A stretch of 64,000 nt of DNA from Halarcobacter mediterraneus (lineage in GTDB: Bacteria > Campylobacterota > Campylobacteria > Campylobacterales > Arcobacteraceae), in assembly GCF_004116625.1 (NCBI RefSeq), contig NZ_NXIE01000003.1, positions 186,001 through 250,000 of the forward strand. Reading direction: 5' to 3'. The stretch's first letter is position 1. Each line of letters begins with the position of its first letter. The position numbers were made by a program, and so were the translations under genes. Below the pieces are notes generated by a model. That model was given only the letters and a program-made list of their open reading frames with translations, was not told where the DNA came from and made no database searches. Shown piece by piece: positions 17,099-26,126 of this stretch.

Positions 17099-17926
17099 TT
17101 ATTCACAATATGATAGGTGGTTATTATTTAACATGCAAGATAGATCTTGTAATGCACTATCTATTCTTACTGTAAAACCTGAAATTAAAAGCATATCCAT
17201 AGAGTAGATTTGTTTATTTTTTCCTGCATTAGTTGAAGAAACAATATTTTTATCAAGTCCACTGTCACCCGCATGATTTGAAGTAATTATTACATCAGGA
17301 TTCATTTCTAAAATAGATTCTGATGATATTTTAGTATATTGTTTAAAGTCAACAGCATTTACTCCTCCTGCTAATGAAATCATAACACCTGGTTTCGTTT
17401 GTCCACCTGCTGCCATGATAGTTCCTTTTCCCCTTGAGAATAAAAATAAAACTTTTGGTTTCTTTTTACCTTTAATTTCTTTTTGCATTTTCGCTATATT
17501 TTTTTCTATTCTTGAAATTATTTCTTTTGCTTTTTCTTCTTCATTTAAAATACTTGCAACTTGAGAAATTTTTTTCTTTGCAGCTTCAATTGAAGGCTTA
17601 TCCTCAATAATATATGTTTTAATCCCATACTTAGGAAGATTTTCAACAACTTTTTTAGGTTTTGCTAGACTACTTACAATTACAACTTCTGGTTTCAAAG
17701 AAAGAATACCTTCTTGTGGTAAGCTTAGCCAGTAACCAACATTTGGTAATTTAGAAGTTACTTCTTTTGGATAGATACTAGATAAATCAACTCCAATTAA
17801 TTTATCTTTATGTCCTAAAGCAACAATAGTTTCAGTTATACTTCCACCTACACTTACTATTTTTGAGGCATAAGAACTTATGGTTAATAAACCGCAAAAT
17901 AATGCAACTCTTACAAATCTAATCAT
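17099..17926 (-). CDS. Periplasmic heme/iron-binding protein (HmuT/ChuT-like)
   Basis: A 275-residue class III binding protein with a signal peptide (about 1-20, cleavage near SYA-SKI). KIVSVGGSITETIVALGHKDKLIGVD is the typical start of HmuT/BtuF-type domain 1, followed by VGYWLSLPQEGILSLKPEVVI, a long linking helix (about 105-150) and domain 2 with MMAAGGQTKPGVMISLAGG-like sequence. It hands its ligand to the FecCD permease next in the operon. Its start overlaps the end of the hutZ-like gene by 8 bases. A cysteine pair near the C-terminus (LSCMLNNNHLSYCE) is unusual and could form a disulfide. Confidence 0.9.
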   Translation of the reverse strand: MIRFVRVALFCGLLTISSYASKIVSVGGSITETIVALGHKDKLIGVDLSSIYPKEVTSKLPNVGYWLSLPQEGILSLKPEVVIVSSLAKPKKVVENLPKYGIKTYIIEDKPSIEAAKKKISQVASILNEEEKAKEIISRIEKNIAKMQKEIKGKKKPKVLFLFSRGKGTIMAAGGQTKPGVMISLAGGVNAVDFKQYTKISSESILEMNPDVIITSNHAGDSGLDKNIVSSTNAGKNKQIYSMDMLLISGFTVRIDSALQDLSCMLNNNHLSYCE

Positions 17927-18464
17927 TTTTATTTAATCCTTCTTCATGTGTTCCTCCATGAGCTTTACCACCCATAGTATTAAGTTTACTTATTTTCTTG
18001 TTTGATTCATCAATCTTAAATGCAGCACCAAACCCTAAAACTATATTTCCATCATAAGGACTTAATTTATAAAATCTTGAATCAGGCATCTGTCTTATCA
18101 ATGAAGCGTCTGAACCATGTTTTTGCTCAAATAATTGAGCAATTTTCTCAAATCGATCATCATTTTCTTCAAATTTTTCTGCTTTTGCTTTAAAGTACAT
18201 TCTTCTTCTTGCATAAATATGACTTGTAACACTTTCATCTTCAATAAAAAGCAAATGTGCTTTTTTTGTATTATACATATTGTGTGAATGCTGTACCGCT
18301 GTACTTATAAACACATAAAAGTTACTTTCTTCATCTTGTACATAAGGTGAGTAACTTGCAAAAGGTTCGCCTTCACTACTTACTGTTGATAATACAACTG
18401 TCTTAATATTATCTAAGAAACTATCCAGTTCTTTTTGTGCTTCTTCTTTCTTCATCATTTTCAT
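17919..18464 (-). CDS. hugZ: HutZ/HugZ-family heme-degrading or heme-binding protein
   Basis: A 181-residue protein from ATG 18464, which follows AAAAGGAAAAAA; the open frame extends upstream but that part is promoter DNA. The split-barrel flavin-reductase-like fold is suggested by TVVLSTVSSEGEPFASYSPYV and FYVFISTAVQHSHNM. The C-terminal MGGKAHGGTHEE resembles the heme-ligand region of HutZ/HugZ, with H169 near the position of the HutZ heme histidine. These proteins open the heme ring to release iron in the cytoplasm. At 181 residues it is nearer V. cholerae HutZ than the longer Helicobacter HugZ. It heads the operon with the binding protein, permease and ATPase. A HutX partner is encoded at 21.5 kb. 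Confidence 0.9.
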   Translation of the reverse strand: MKMMKKEEAQKELDSFLDNIKTVVLSTVSSEGEPFASYSPYVQDEESNFYVFISTAVQHSHNMYNTKKAHLLFIEDESVTSHIYARRRMYFKAKAEKFEENDDRFEKIAQLFEQKHGSDASLIRQMPDSRFYKLSPYDGNIVLGFGAAFKIDESNKKISKLNTMGGKAHGGTHEEGLNKND

Positions 18465-18512
18465 TTTTTTCCTTTTTAATTCAAAATATATATTTCTAAA
18501 TAAATTTTTCAA

Positions 18513-18582
18513 AGTATAATTTAAATAATAGTGAATATCAATATTTTCTATTATAAATTGGAACTTTTTTTTCACAAATTAG
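18513..18582 (-). promoter_or_regulatory. hutZ-like operon promoter with tandem operator repeats
   Basis: On the minus strand: -35 TTGATA (18536-18541), exactly 17 bases, -10 TATACT (18513-18518), with the ATG about 48 bases beyond. Upstream of the -35 are ATAAATTGG (18553-18561) and ACAAATTAG (18574-18582), plus-strand spelling, 21 bp apart and at the same distance from the -35 as in the receptor promoter. The distal repeat lies within the last codons of the araC-type gene. Confidence 0.7.
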
Positions 18583-19513
18583 ATTTTTTTGTTATAGCCT
18601 TTGGAGAACAATTATATTTACTTGAAAAAGCATAAGAAAAACTTCCTTGATTGGTATATCCCACCATAGTTGAGACCTCTTTAATAGAGTATTTATTTTC
18701 CTTTAAATACTTAACAGCTTTTTCTAAACGTATATCTTTAAGATAATTGTGAATTGTCTTATGAAAAATTTCTTTGAAGCCTTTTTTTAATTTTGATTGA
18801 TTTAATGCAACCTTCTTTGATAAAAGCTCAATTGTTATTTTTTCATTAAAAGTATTTTGAAGTATCACTTCAGCCTTTTTAACTCTTCTTATATCTTCTT
18901 CATCTAATCCATCTACCTTAAAACTTTTATTATCAATTTGTTCTAAAACATAAAGTATTACCTCTGTTGTTTTATTTTTTAAATAAATTTTGTCAAGACC
19001 ACTTGTGTATTCTCTATTAAATAATTCATAAAATTTATTTTTTATATTTGGTTCATAAAATTTCATAAAAAAAGGTTCTTTAAATATATCTCTAAAGTAA
19101 CCATTTTCATCCAGATATTCTTCATTTAGAGTAATACAAATATACTTTATATGACTTCCTTCTTTATTTAACAAGGATTCATTTATATCTTGACTATATT
19201 CAACACTTATTTCATTCTCATTATATGTTGTTTTCTTATTATTAACTTGATTTAATTTTTCAACAACTCCTTGAAGAACAATTCTAATTTGTAAATGCTT
19301 ATTCTTTGAACGTAGTTTTTGAATATATGATTGTTTGATATTATTATCAACAATATTCAAATATATATTATCTTCAACCATTGCATTAACAATTTTAAGT
19401 TCTATAAATTGATTGCTAATCTTGGCAACTTGTTTTACAAAAGATTTGCTTTCTTCTGCTTTGATTAAAACATTACCAGTTTTAAACAATTTTGATTTAG
19501 ATAAGTTAGTCAT
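18572..19513 (-). CDS. AraC-family transcriptional regulator (PchR-like) of the heme locus
   Basis: A 313-residue regulator. The N-terminal part (1-205) is a poorly conserved sensor domain with YCITLNEEYLDE-like and IRIVLQGVVEK stretches of the kind seen in PchR-type iron regulators. The C-terminal AraC DNA-binding domain (about 210-310) has two helix-turn-helix units: ITIELLSKKVALNQSKLKKG and YSIKEVSTMVGYTNQGSFS, then the PKAI end. PchR-type regulators activate siderophore or heme uptake genes upon ligand binding. Its own end overlaps the distal operator repeat before hutZ, so it is well placed to control both downstream operons. Start ATG 19513 follows AAGAGAG. The ligand is not readable. 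Confidence 0.85.
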   Translation of the reverse strand: MTNLSKSKLFKTGNVLIKAEESKSFVKQVAKISNQFIELKIVNAMVEDNIYLNIVDNNIKQSYIQKLRSKNKHLQIRIVLQGVVEKLNQVNNKKTTYNENEISVEYSQDINESLLNKEGSHIKYICITLNEEYLDENGYFRDIFKEPFFMKFYEPNIKNKFYELFNREYTSGLDKIYLKNKTTEVILYVLEQIDNKSFKVDGLDEEDIRRVKKAEVILQNTFNEKITIELLSKKVALNQSKLKKGFKEIFHKTIHNYLKDIRLEKAVKYLKENKYSIKEVSTMVGYTNQGSFSYAFSSKYNCSPKAITKKSNL

Positions 19514-19527
19514 TTTTTACTCTCTTA

Positions 19528-19540
19528 AATAATGATTATT
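19528..19540. promoter_or_regulatory. Possible Fur-box-like palindrome between the divergent units
   Basis: AATAATGATTATT is a 13-base near-palindrome (one central mismatch) that resembles the Fur hexamer pattern, placed 15 bases upstream of the AraC-type start. The whole 225-base divergent gap is very AT-rich, so chance occurrence is possible; a second short element, TAATATCAATAA (19591-19602), resembles the -35 element of the heme operons. Confidence 0.35.
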
Positions 19541-19738
19541 AAAATGAATTTTATTTTAATGTTGCTTTTAATCATTTTAAAGTTTAAAATTAATATCAAT
19601 AACTATAAGCTTTCCTTATTAAAATCCTTTCTTTAACTTTAAAAAAGCTTAAAAAAACAATTCTTAAAAAACTCTATTTTTATCTTAATTTCAAACGAAC
19701 TAGCTTTTTTATAGAATTAAAAAAAATAAAGAGAGAAA

Positions 19739-21499
19739 ATGGAAAAAATAGATTTAAAATATATATGGAAAATACTTCTAAAAAAAAGAAAAATATTAAT
19801 TACAGGACAATTATTAACAGTTATTGCAATCTTAATAAGTATTCCTATTCCATTAATGCTTCCTGCTTTAGTTGATGAAGTTCTTCTAGGAAATCCTGCT
19901 TTTTTTGTATCTTCAATAAATAAAATATTTGGGGAAGGAAATGAATTTTATTATATTTTTATAATAACTGTTTTAGTAATTCTTTTAAGACTTCTTCATC
20001 TTATAATATCAGTTTTACTTACAAAAATATTTACAAATATCTCAAAGTATATAACTTTTAGAATAAGAGAAAAGCTACTTTTACACTTAAAAAATGTTTG
20101 TATGAATGAATATGAAAGTTTAGGCAGTGGTTCTATTACTGCAAACTTGATAACAGATATAAATACCTTAGATAATTTTATTATGTCAGGAATTAGCAAA
20201 CTTGTAACTTCTGTTCTAAGTTTATTTGCTGTTGCAATTGTAATTATTATGATTCATCCATTATTGGGATTAATGATTATAATTATACAACCACTTATAA
20301 TGTATTTATCCAAAAGAATTGTGAAGAAAGTTGGTGATTTAAAAAAAGAAGAGAATCAAGCAATTTCGGAATTCCAGGATAATATTGGAGAATCCTTGGA
20401 TTTATTTGGACAAATCAAAGCTAGCAATAAAGAAGATTATTTTTTTGAAAATGCTATTAGTAAAGCAAAGAATATTCAAATTAGCTCAAATAAATTCAGT
20501 TACAAAAATGTGATATATCAAAAATTCTCTTTTACACTATTTTTGATTTCTTTTGAAGTTTTAAGAGCCAGTGGCTTATTAATGGTTGTTTATAGTGATT
20601 TATCAATTGGTATGATGTTAGCTATGTTTGCATATATTTGGTTTATTATAAATCCTGTAAATGATATTCTTTCATTCCAATATTTTTATTCAACTGCAAA
20701 AGCAGCATTAAATAGAATAAATAAAATTTTACAACTAAAACAAGAACCAAGAGGAATAGAATCTTTTAATAATAAAGGTTTAAATATTAAATTAAGTAAT
20801 CTTAATTTTTCTTATAATAGTGGTGATAAAATTTTAAGTGATATTACAATAAATATAAAACAAGGGGAAAAAGTAGCCTTAATTGGTGCTAGTGGTAGTG
20901 GAAAAACTACTTTAGCTCAAATAATTGCAGGCTTTTATACAAAAGACAGTGGAGAAATCACTTATAATAATATTTCAATTGAAAATATAGATAAAAAAGA
21001 ATTAAGAAAGAATCTTTTCTTAGTACTTCAAATGCCTATACTTTTTAATAATACACTAAGGTTTAATCTAACTATGGGGAAAGAAATAAAAGAAGAAACT
21101 ATTTATAAAGTTTTAGAAATAACTCAATTGAAAGATGATGTATTATTAATGAAAGATAATATTGATACAATTGTTGGAAAACATGGTATAAGACTAAGTG
21201 GAGGACAAAGGCAAAGATTAAGTATTGCAAGAATGCTCATAGCAAATCCTTCAGTTGTAATTTTTGATGAATCCACCTCAGCTTTAGATGTTCATACAGA
21301 AGCAAAAATATTTAATAACTTAGAAAATATTTTAAAGGAAAAAACTGTTATTACTATTGCTCATAGATTAAGTACAATAAAAAATGCTGATATAGTTTAT
21401 GTACTTGATAAAGGAAAAGTTATTCAAAGTGGTAACCATAATGATTTAGAATTAGAAGAAGGTCACTACTTAAATTTTATAAAAAAACAATTAATATAA
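19739..21499 (+). CDS. ABC exporter, fused membrane and ATPase domains (MsbA/MdlB type)
   Basis: A 586-residue half-transporter. Residues about 15-310 form a six-helix exporter domain (first helix near ILITGQLLTVIAILISIPI). Residues about 340-580 form the ATPase: Walker A GASGSGKTT, signature LSGGQRQRLSIARML, Walker B VVIFDEST and H-loop TIAHRLST. Such proteins work as dimers exporting lipids, peptides or drugs. It is transcribed away from the AraC-type regulator and followed after 9 bases by a hutX gene, so a role linked to heme or a porphyrin-related compound is possible, but nothing in the sequence names the substrate. ATG 19739 follows AAAGAGAG. Confidence 0.9.
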   Translation: MEKIDLKYIWKILLKKRKILITGQLLTVIAILISIPIPLMLPALVDEVLLGNPAFFVSSINKIFGEGNEFYYIFIITVLVILLRLLHLIISVLLTKIFTNISKYITFRIREKLLLHLKNVCMNEYESLGSGSITANLITDINTLDNFIMSGISKLVTSVLSLFAVAIVIIMIHPLLGLMIIIIQPLIMYLSKRIVKKVGDLKKEENQAISEFQDNIGESLDLFGQIKASNKEDYFFENAISKAKNIQISSNKFSYKNVIYQKFSFTLFLISFEVLRASGLLMVVYSDLSIGMMLAMFAYIWFIINPVNDILSFQYFYSTAKAALNRINKILQLKQEPRGIESFNNKGLNIKLSNLNFSYNSGDKILSDITINIKQGEKVALIGASGSGKTTLAQIIAGFYTKDSGEITYNNISIENIDKKELRKNLFLVLQMPILFNNTLRFNLTMGKEIKEETIYKVLEITQLKDDVLLMKDNIDTIVGKHGIRLSGGQRQRLSIARMLIANPSVVIFDESTSALDVHTEAKIFNNLENILKEKTVITIAHRLSTIKNADIVYVLDKGKVIQSGNHNDLELEEGHYLNFIKKQLI

Positions 21500-21508
21500 A
21501 GGAAAAAA

Positions 21509-21997
21509 ATGAAAGAAAAAATAAACAAAATTTTAAAGGAAAATCCAGAGATTTCAACCATTGATATTGCAAAACAATTAGAAGTAAGTGAATATGTAGT
21601 CTTGCAGAACATAAATGAAGATTTAGCAAAAGCTGTTGATAAAGAAAAGTTTGATGAAATCATTGAAGATATTTCAACTTGGGGGAAAATTCTAATGATA
21701 AAAATAACCCCTTCATTTGTTATAGAAATAAAAGACTTTATGCCCACTGGTACATATGGACATGGTTACTATAATTTTAATTCAAGTAACTCTTCCATTT
21801 CTGGACATTTAAAAGTTAGTAATATTGAAAAGATAATTTTTGTATCTAAAAAACATAGAGGAATGTTGTCTCATAGTATTGTATTTTATGATTCAAAAGG
21901 AGAACATATATTTAAAATTTTTGTTACTAGAGATAAAAATAGAGAACTTATCCAAGAACAAGTTGATAAGTTTATGAATTTAAAAAATAGACTATAA
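21509..21997 (+). CDS. hutX: Cytosolic heme carrier HutX
   Basis: A 162-residue protein. The N-terminal region (about 1-50) is a small helical HTH-like part (IDIAKQLEVSEYVVLQNI), and the rest matches HutX/HuvX: GTYGHGYYNF, ISGHLKVSNIEKIIFVSKKHRGMLSHS and FKIFVTRDKNRELIQEQV. HutX binds heme in the cytoplasm and delivers it to HutZ. Here it lies apart from the hutZ-like gene, across the divergent promoter and behind an ABC exporter, but within 3.1 kb of it. AAAGGAAAAAA precedes the ATG. A hairpin follows the stop. Confidence 0.92.
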   Translation: MKEKINKILKENPEISTIDIAKQLEVSEYVVLQNINEDLAKAVDKEKFDEIIEDISTWGKILMIKITPSFVIEIKDFMPTGTYGHGYYNFNSSNSSISGHLKVSNIEKIIFVSKKHRGMLSHSIVFYDSKGEHIFKIFVTRDKNRELIQEQVDKFMNLKNRL

Positions 21998-22001
21998 TAA
22001 T

Positions 22002-22035
22002 ATTAGAAGTGTTTTTTATAAATAACACTTCTAAT
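22002..22035. terminator. Bidirectional terminator between hutX and the 22.0-kb gene
   Basis: Perfect 12-bp stem ATTAGAAGTGTT (22002-22013) with AACACTTCTAAT (22024-22035). T- and A-rich flanks allow use in both directions. The stop codon of the convergent gene (22031-22033) is inside the stem. Confidence 0.75.
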
Positions 22036-22531
22036 CCTCAACAAGATTATCTAAGATATATCTTTCTAAGTCTTTTTTAGAAATTTCATCTTTTATAGCT
22101 TGTTCATAAATCTTTTCTATTTTTCCATTATACTCTTCATAAGAAAAATATGGAAATCTTAATTTCCAAGATTTTTTTATTTGCCTCTTTGTAACTACAT
22201 CTCTTAACTTAGATATAAAAAAATTAAAACCTATGAAAATAACAGCTGTAATAATCATAGCACCTAAAATAGAAATATGAGGGTCTATGTTAGCCAAAGG
22301 TTTATGCATTAAAGTAGAAATAGGTACAATAATTGCTAATACAATTAAGATATAAACTATATAAGCTCTTCCTAATCTAAGTCTAAATCCTAATTTTCCT
22401 GGGTCTACATGCATTCCTTCATTATATTGTCTATTTGCATCTAATAAATCTCTTAATAAGATTGGTTGTTTTGATAAAATATATACATAGTCTAAAACTC
22501 TATTTATTAATGTTCTATCTCTATGGGGCAT
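22031..22531 (-). CDS. Conserved-looking two-helix membrane protein, function unknown
   Basis: A 166-residue protein not assignable to a known function. It has an N-terminal soluble part (1-50, with RDRTLINRVLDYVYILSKQP), two membrane segments (about 55-75 and 88-110) and a C-terminal charged helical tail (KSWKLRFPYFSYEEYNGKIEK and on). It lies 54 bases after metH, on the same strand, and may be co-transcribed with it. The codon use and start are normal. Confidence 0.65.
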   Translation of the reverse strand: MPHRDRTLINRVLDYVYILSKQPILLRDLLDANRQYNEGMHVDPGKLGFRLRLGRAYIVYILIVLAIIVPISTLMHKPLANIDPHISILGAMIITAVIFIGFNFFISKLRDVVTKRQIKKSWKLRFPYFSYEEYNGKIEKIYEQAIKDEISKKDLERYILDNLVED

Positions 22532-22585
22532 GTTCTTTCCTCTACTACTAATTAAAGCTATTTTATCTAAGATTTCTTTAGATTC

Positions 22586-25500
22586 TTATACATTATAATA
22601 TTTTGCCTTATGATGGGGAACAACAATTGCACAAGTTGATTGTTCAGGATGAATTTGAAAAGTCTCACTTAATTCTATTCCAAACTCTTCTGGTTTTAAT
22701 AAATCAAACATATCTCTACTTTGTTCTAAATCAGGACAAGCTGCATAACCTGGAGAATATCGACATCCTACATACTGTTTCATTTGTACATCATGTAAAG
22801 TATTCCCTTCTTTTGGAACAATATCAAGATCAAGCCTTATTTGCTTATGTAAAACTTCTGCTAAGGCTTCTGCTAACTCAACACCTAATCCATGTACTTG
22901 ATAATATTCAGTAAACTTACTATCTTTATAAAGTTCAGCTTCATAAGGACTTAGTTTTAATCCTGCACTTGCAAAAGTAAAGGCAACTACATCAAGTCTA
23001 TCATTTGCAAAATAATCAGCTATACATCTATGAGGTGTCTTTCTTTGTCTAGGGAACTGCATTACTTTTATTGCTTTTTCTAAAGGTGGAATATTTTTTG
23101 CTTCTTCTAAAGAATGAAATGCATAATCTTCACTAAAAATATATAATTTATTCTCTTTTGAAATACAAGGATAATAAGCATAAATAGCAATTGGGTCAAA
23201 AAGTTCTTTTTCAATAAACTCTTCTTTTAATCTTTCATAAATAGGTTCAACCACATTTTTTTCATGCTCTAAAAACTTTTCTTTTGAATTTTTAGCTCTT
23301 TTATAACCCCATCTTTGTCTAAATAAAACCCTATGGTTAATCCATTTGAAAACTAAGTCTTTATCAATAACTGAATTATCAAGAGCAACTCTTCCCCATA
23401 ATGGAGGGAAAGTGAATTCTCCTGCTTCTGGAAGTACAACATCTTCTTCATTGATAACTACTTCTTTTTCTTCTTTTCTTGCTACTTCTTCTTCATCAAC
23501 TAAATCAGCTGCAAGTGCAGTATTTTCTAGGTCACCCTCTTCAATTCTTTGCATTGAAACAACACCATCAAAAGCATCTCTACAATAAAAAATTGGACCA
23601 TCATAAATTGATCTACAATAATCATTTACAAAACCTTTTGTAAGTGCAGCTCCACCTAAAAGAACAGGAATATCAATACCTTGTTTTTGTAACTCTTCAA
23701 GATTTTCTTTCATTACTGCTGTTGATTTTACAAGTAAACCACTCATACCAATAGCTTGAGCTTTATGCTCACGTACTGCTATAATAAAATCATTTAAATC
23801 AGCTTTGATACCAATATTGATTACTTTAAATCCATTATTAGAAAGAATAATATCAACTAAGTTTTTACCAACATCATGCACATCACCTTTAACTGTACCC
23901 AAGACTAGTACTGTTTCACTAGCTTTCTCTTCTTTTGGTAAATATGGATTTAAAGCATCAACTGTTGCTTTCATAGTCTCTGCACTTTGAAGTACAAATG
24001 GTAACTGCATTTGTCCACTTCCAAATAATTCTCCAATAACTTTCATCCCATCAATTAGCCACTCATTTACTATGATTTCTGGATTTACTTCATGTCTTAA
24101 CTCTTCAACTAGTGGTAACATTCTTTCTTTATCACCATCAAGTAAAAGCTTTTTAACTTTATCTATTGGTGCAAGTTTTTGGTACTCTTCATCACTTTGC
24201 TCTTCCATATCATCAACATTTGCAAAATGCTCTATAAATTTAAATAAAGGGTCACCATCTTCTTGATTATTGAAGATTAAATCATCACAAGCTTTTCTAT
24301 CATCATCGGAGATTTTATTTAGTGGTAAGATATGTTTAACATTTACAATAGCAGAAGTTAATCCAGCTTTTACACAATGATCAAGATAAATAGAGTTTAA
24401 GTAAACTCTTGCTTTTTGGTCAAGACCAAATGAGATATTAGAAAGTCCAAGGGTAGTTCCTACCTCTGGATGACGTAGCTGGAATTCTTTAATTGCTTCA
24501 AGTGTTTCAATACCTGCAGTTCTATACTCATCATCCCCTGAACCAATAGTAAAGGTAAGCATATCAAATACTAAATCATCAGGTTTAAATCCATGTCTAT
24601 TTACACATAAATCATAGATTCTCTCTGCTACTTCAAGTTTTCTTTTCTTACTTTTTGCCATACCAACTTCATCAATTACAAGACAAACCAGGGCTGCACC
24701 AAACTTTTTAGCTAACTTACAAATAACATCAAATTTTTCTTCCCCATCTTCTAAGTTAACTGAATTGATAATACATCTTCCACCAATTTGTTTTAAAGCA
24801 GCTTCTAATGCTGGAACTTGCGTTGAATCTGGCATTAAAGGAAGTGAAACTTTTTGAGAATATAAAGATACTACTTTATCCATATCTCCTGTTTCATCAC
24901 GTCCTGCAAATCCAACTGACACATCAATAACATGAGCCCCTGCTCTTACTTGTTGTTGTCCTACTGAAAGTGTTCCTTCATAATCATTTGCTTTAAGTAA
25001 TTCTCTAAAGGCTTTTGAACCCGTTGCATTAGATCGCTCACCTATTAAAAGTGGTGCAGGATCTTGCTTTAAAGGAACTACATTAAATAAAGAAGATAAA
25101 GAAGCTTTTAAAAACCCACTTGGTTTTCTTGGTTTAATCCCTTCAACAGATTTAGTTAAAGCTTCTATATGCTCAGGAGTTGTACCACAACAACCACCTA
25201 AAAAAGACACTCCATTAAACTCTAAGAATTCTTTTGTTAATTCTGTAAACTCTTTTGGTTGCATTGGATAATAAGTTTGTCCACCTCTATTTTGAGGAAG
25301 ACCTGCATTTGAGTGTACAGAAATTGGGAATTTGCATACTTCACTTAAAGTTTTAACATGCTTATGTACTTGTTTTGGTCCAGTACCACAGTTAAAACCT
25401 AAAGATAAAATATTAAAAGGTTCCAGAATAGCTGCAATTGTCATTGCATCTGTTCCAATAAGCATAGTTCCACTAAGTTCAATAGTAACTGAAACCATAA

Positions 25501-26053
25501 TAGGAGTTTCAGGTGAGACTTCCTTTAAAGCATGCAATGCTGCTTTTATTTGTAAGGGATCTTGACAAGTTTCAAGTAAAAAGATATCTGTTCCCCCATC
25601 AATCAAACCTTGAGCCATAATCTTATAGCCCTCAAACATTTCATCATAAGATATATGACCTAAAGAAGGTAATTTTGTTCCAGGTCCTATTGAACCTAAT
25701 ACAAATCTAGGTTTATCTTCTGTACTAAACTTTTCACAAGACCTTTTTACAAGTTGGGCACCTAACTTTGATAATTCATATGAAGTTTCAGGAATATCAT
25801 ATTCATCTAAAACCCATGGCATAGAACCAAAAGTATTAGTACTAATTAAATCAGCACCAGCACTTGCATACGCATCATGAATTTTTTCTAAAATATGAGG
25901 AGCTGTTAAATTTAGAAGTTCATTGCAGCCTTCTAAGTTTATACCTTCATAAATCCAATATTCATCTTTGATATCGGCCACTTGAAGCTGTGTTCCCATA
26001 GCTCCATCAATAATTATAACTTTTTCTTCTATTAGTTTTTTTATATCTATCAT
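22586..26053 (-). CDS. metH: Cobalamin-dependent methionine synthase MetH
   Basis: An 1155-residue enzyme, a little shorter than E. coli MetH (1227) but with all four modules. The homocysteine-binding zinc domain (about 1-310) ends in GGCCGTTPEHI with C288 and C289; the folate domain (about 330-600) begins at IGERSNATGSKAF; the cobalamin cap and B12 domain (about 640-870) contain DVHDVGKNLV with cobalt ligand H726; and the C-terminal SAM-dependent reactivation domain (about 890-1155) has RCIADYF and GCRYSPGYAACPD. It makes methionine from homocysteine using methyl-tetrahydrofolate. Homocysteine can come from LuxS. No cobalamin or SAM riboswitch is seen upstream. Confidence 0.98.
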   Translation of the reverse strand: MIDIKKLIEEKVIIIDGAMGTQLQVADIKDEYWIYEGINLEGCNELLNLTAPHILEKIHDAYASAGADLISTNTFGSMPWVLDEYDIPETSYELSKLGAQLVKRSCEKFSTEDKPRFVLGSIGPGTKLPSLGHISYDEMFEGYKIMAQGLIDGGTDIFLLETCQDPLQIKAALHALKEVSPETPIMVSVTIELSGTMLIGTDAMTIAAILEPFNILSLGFNCGTGPKQVHKHVKTLSEVCKFPISVHSNAGLPQNRGGQTYYPMQPKEFTELTKEFLEFNGVSFLGGCCGTTPEHIEALTKSVEGIKPRKPSGFLKASLSSLFNVVPLKQDPAPLLIGERSNATGSKAFRELLKANDYEGTLSVGQQQVRAGAHVIDVSVGFAGRDETGDMDKVVSLYSQKVSLPLMPDSTQVPALEAALKQIGGRCIINSVNLEDGEEKFDVICKLAKKFGAALVCLVIDEVGMAKSKKRKLEVAERIYDLCVNRHGFKPDDLVFDMLTFTIGSGDDEYRTAGIETLEAIKEFQLRHPEVGTTLGLSNISFGLDQKARVYLNSIYLDHCVKAGLTSAIVNVKHILPLNKISDDDRKACDDLIFNNQEDGDPLFKFIEHFANVDDMEEQSDEEYQKLAPIDKVKKLLLDGDKERMLPLVEELRHEVNPEIIVNEWLIDGMKVIGELFGSGQMQLPFVLQSAETMKATVDALNPYLPKEEKASETVLVLGTVKGDVHDVGKNLVDIILSNNGFKVINIGIKADLNDFIIAVREHKAQAIGMSGLLVKSTAVMKENLEELQKQGIDIPVLLGGAALTKGFVNDYCRSIYDGPIFYCRDAFDGVVSMQRIEEGDLENTALAADLVDEEEVARKEEKEVVINEEDVVLPEAGEFTFPPLWGRVALDNSVIDKDLVFKWINHRVLFRQRWGYKRAKNSKEKFLEHEKNVVEPIYERLKEEFIEKELFDPIAIYAYYPCISKENKLYIFSEDYAFHSLEEAKNIPPLEKAIKVMQFPRQRKTPHRCIADYFANDRLDVVAFTFASAGLKLSPYEAELYKDSKFTEYYQVHGLGVELAEALAEVLHKQIRLDLDIVPKEGNTLHDVQMKQYVGCRYSPGYAACPDLEQSRDMFDLLKPEEFGIELSETFQIHPEQSTCAIVVPHHKAKYYNV

Positions 26054-26126
26054 TTTTTCTTATATTTTCACTTCTTTATTATATTAATATCTAAATAGTA
26101 TATTTAAAAGCATATTAAAAATCAAA

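Noticed and set aside
18465-18575. N-terminal extension of the hutZ-like frame to 18575
   Set aside because: The stretch contains the -35/-10 promoter and tandem repeats; ATG 18464 has a good ribosome-binding site and gives the normal HutZ length.
26054-26126. Cobalamin or SAM riboswitch upstream of metH
   Set aside because: The leader is only 73 bases and AT-rich, with no conserved core element visible.
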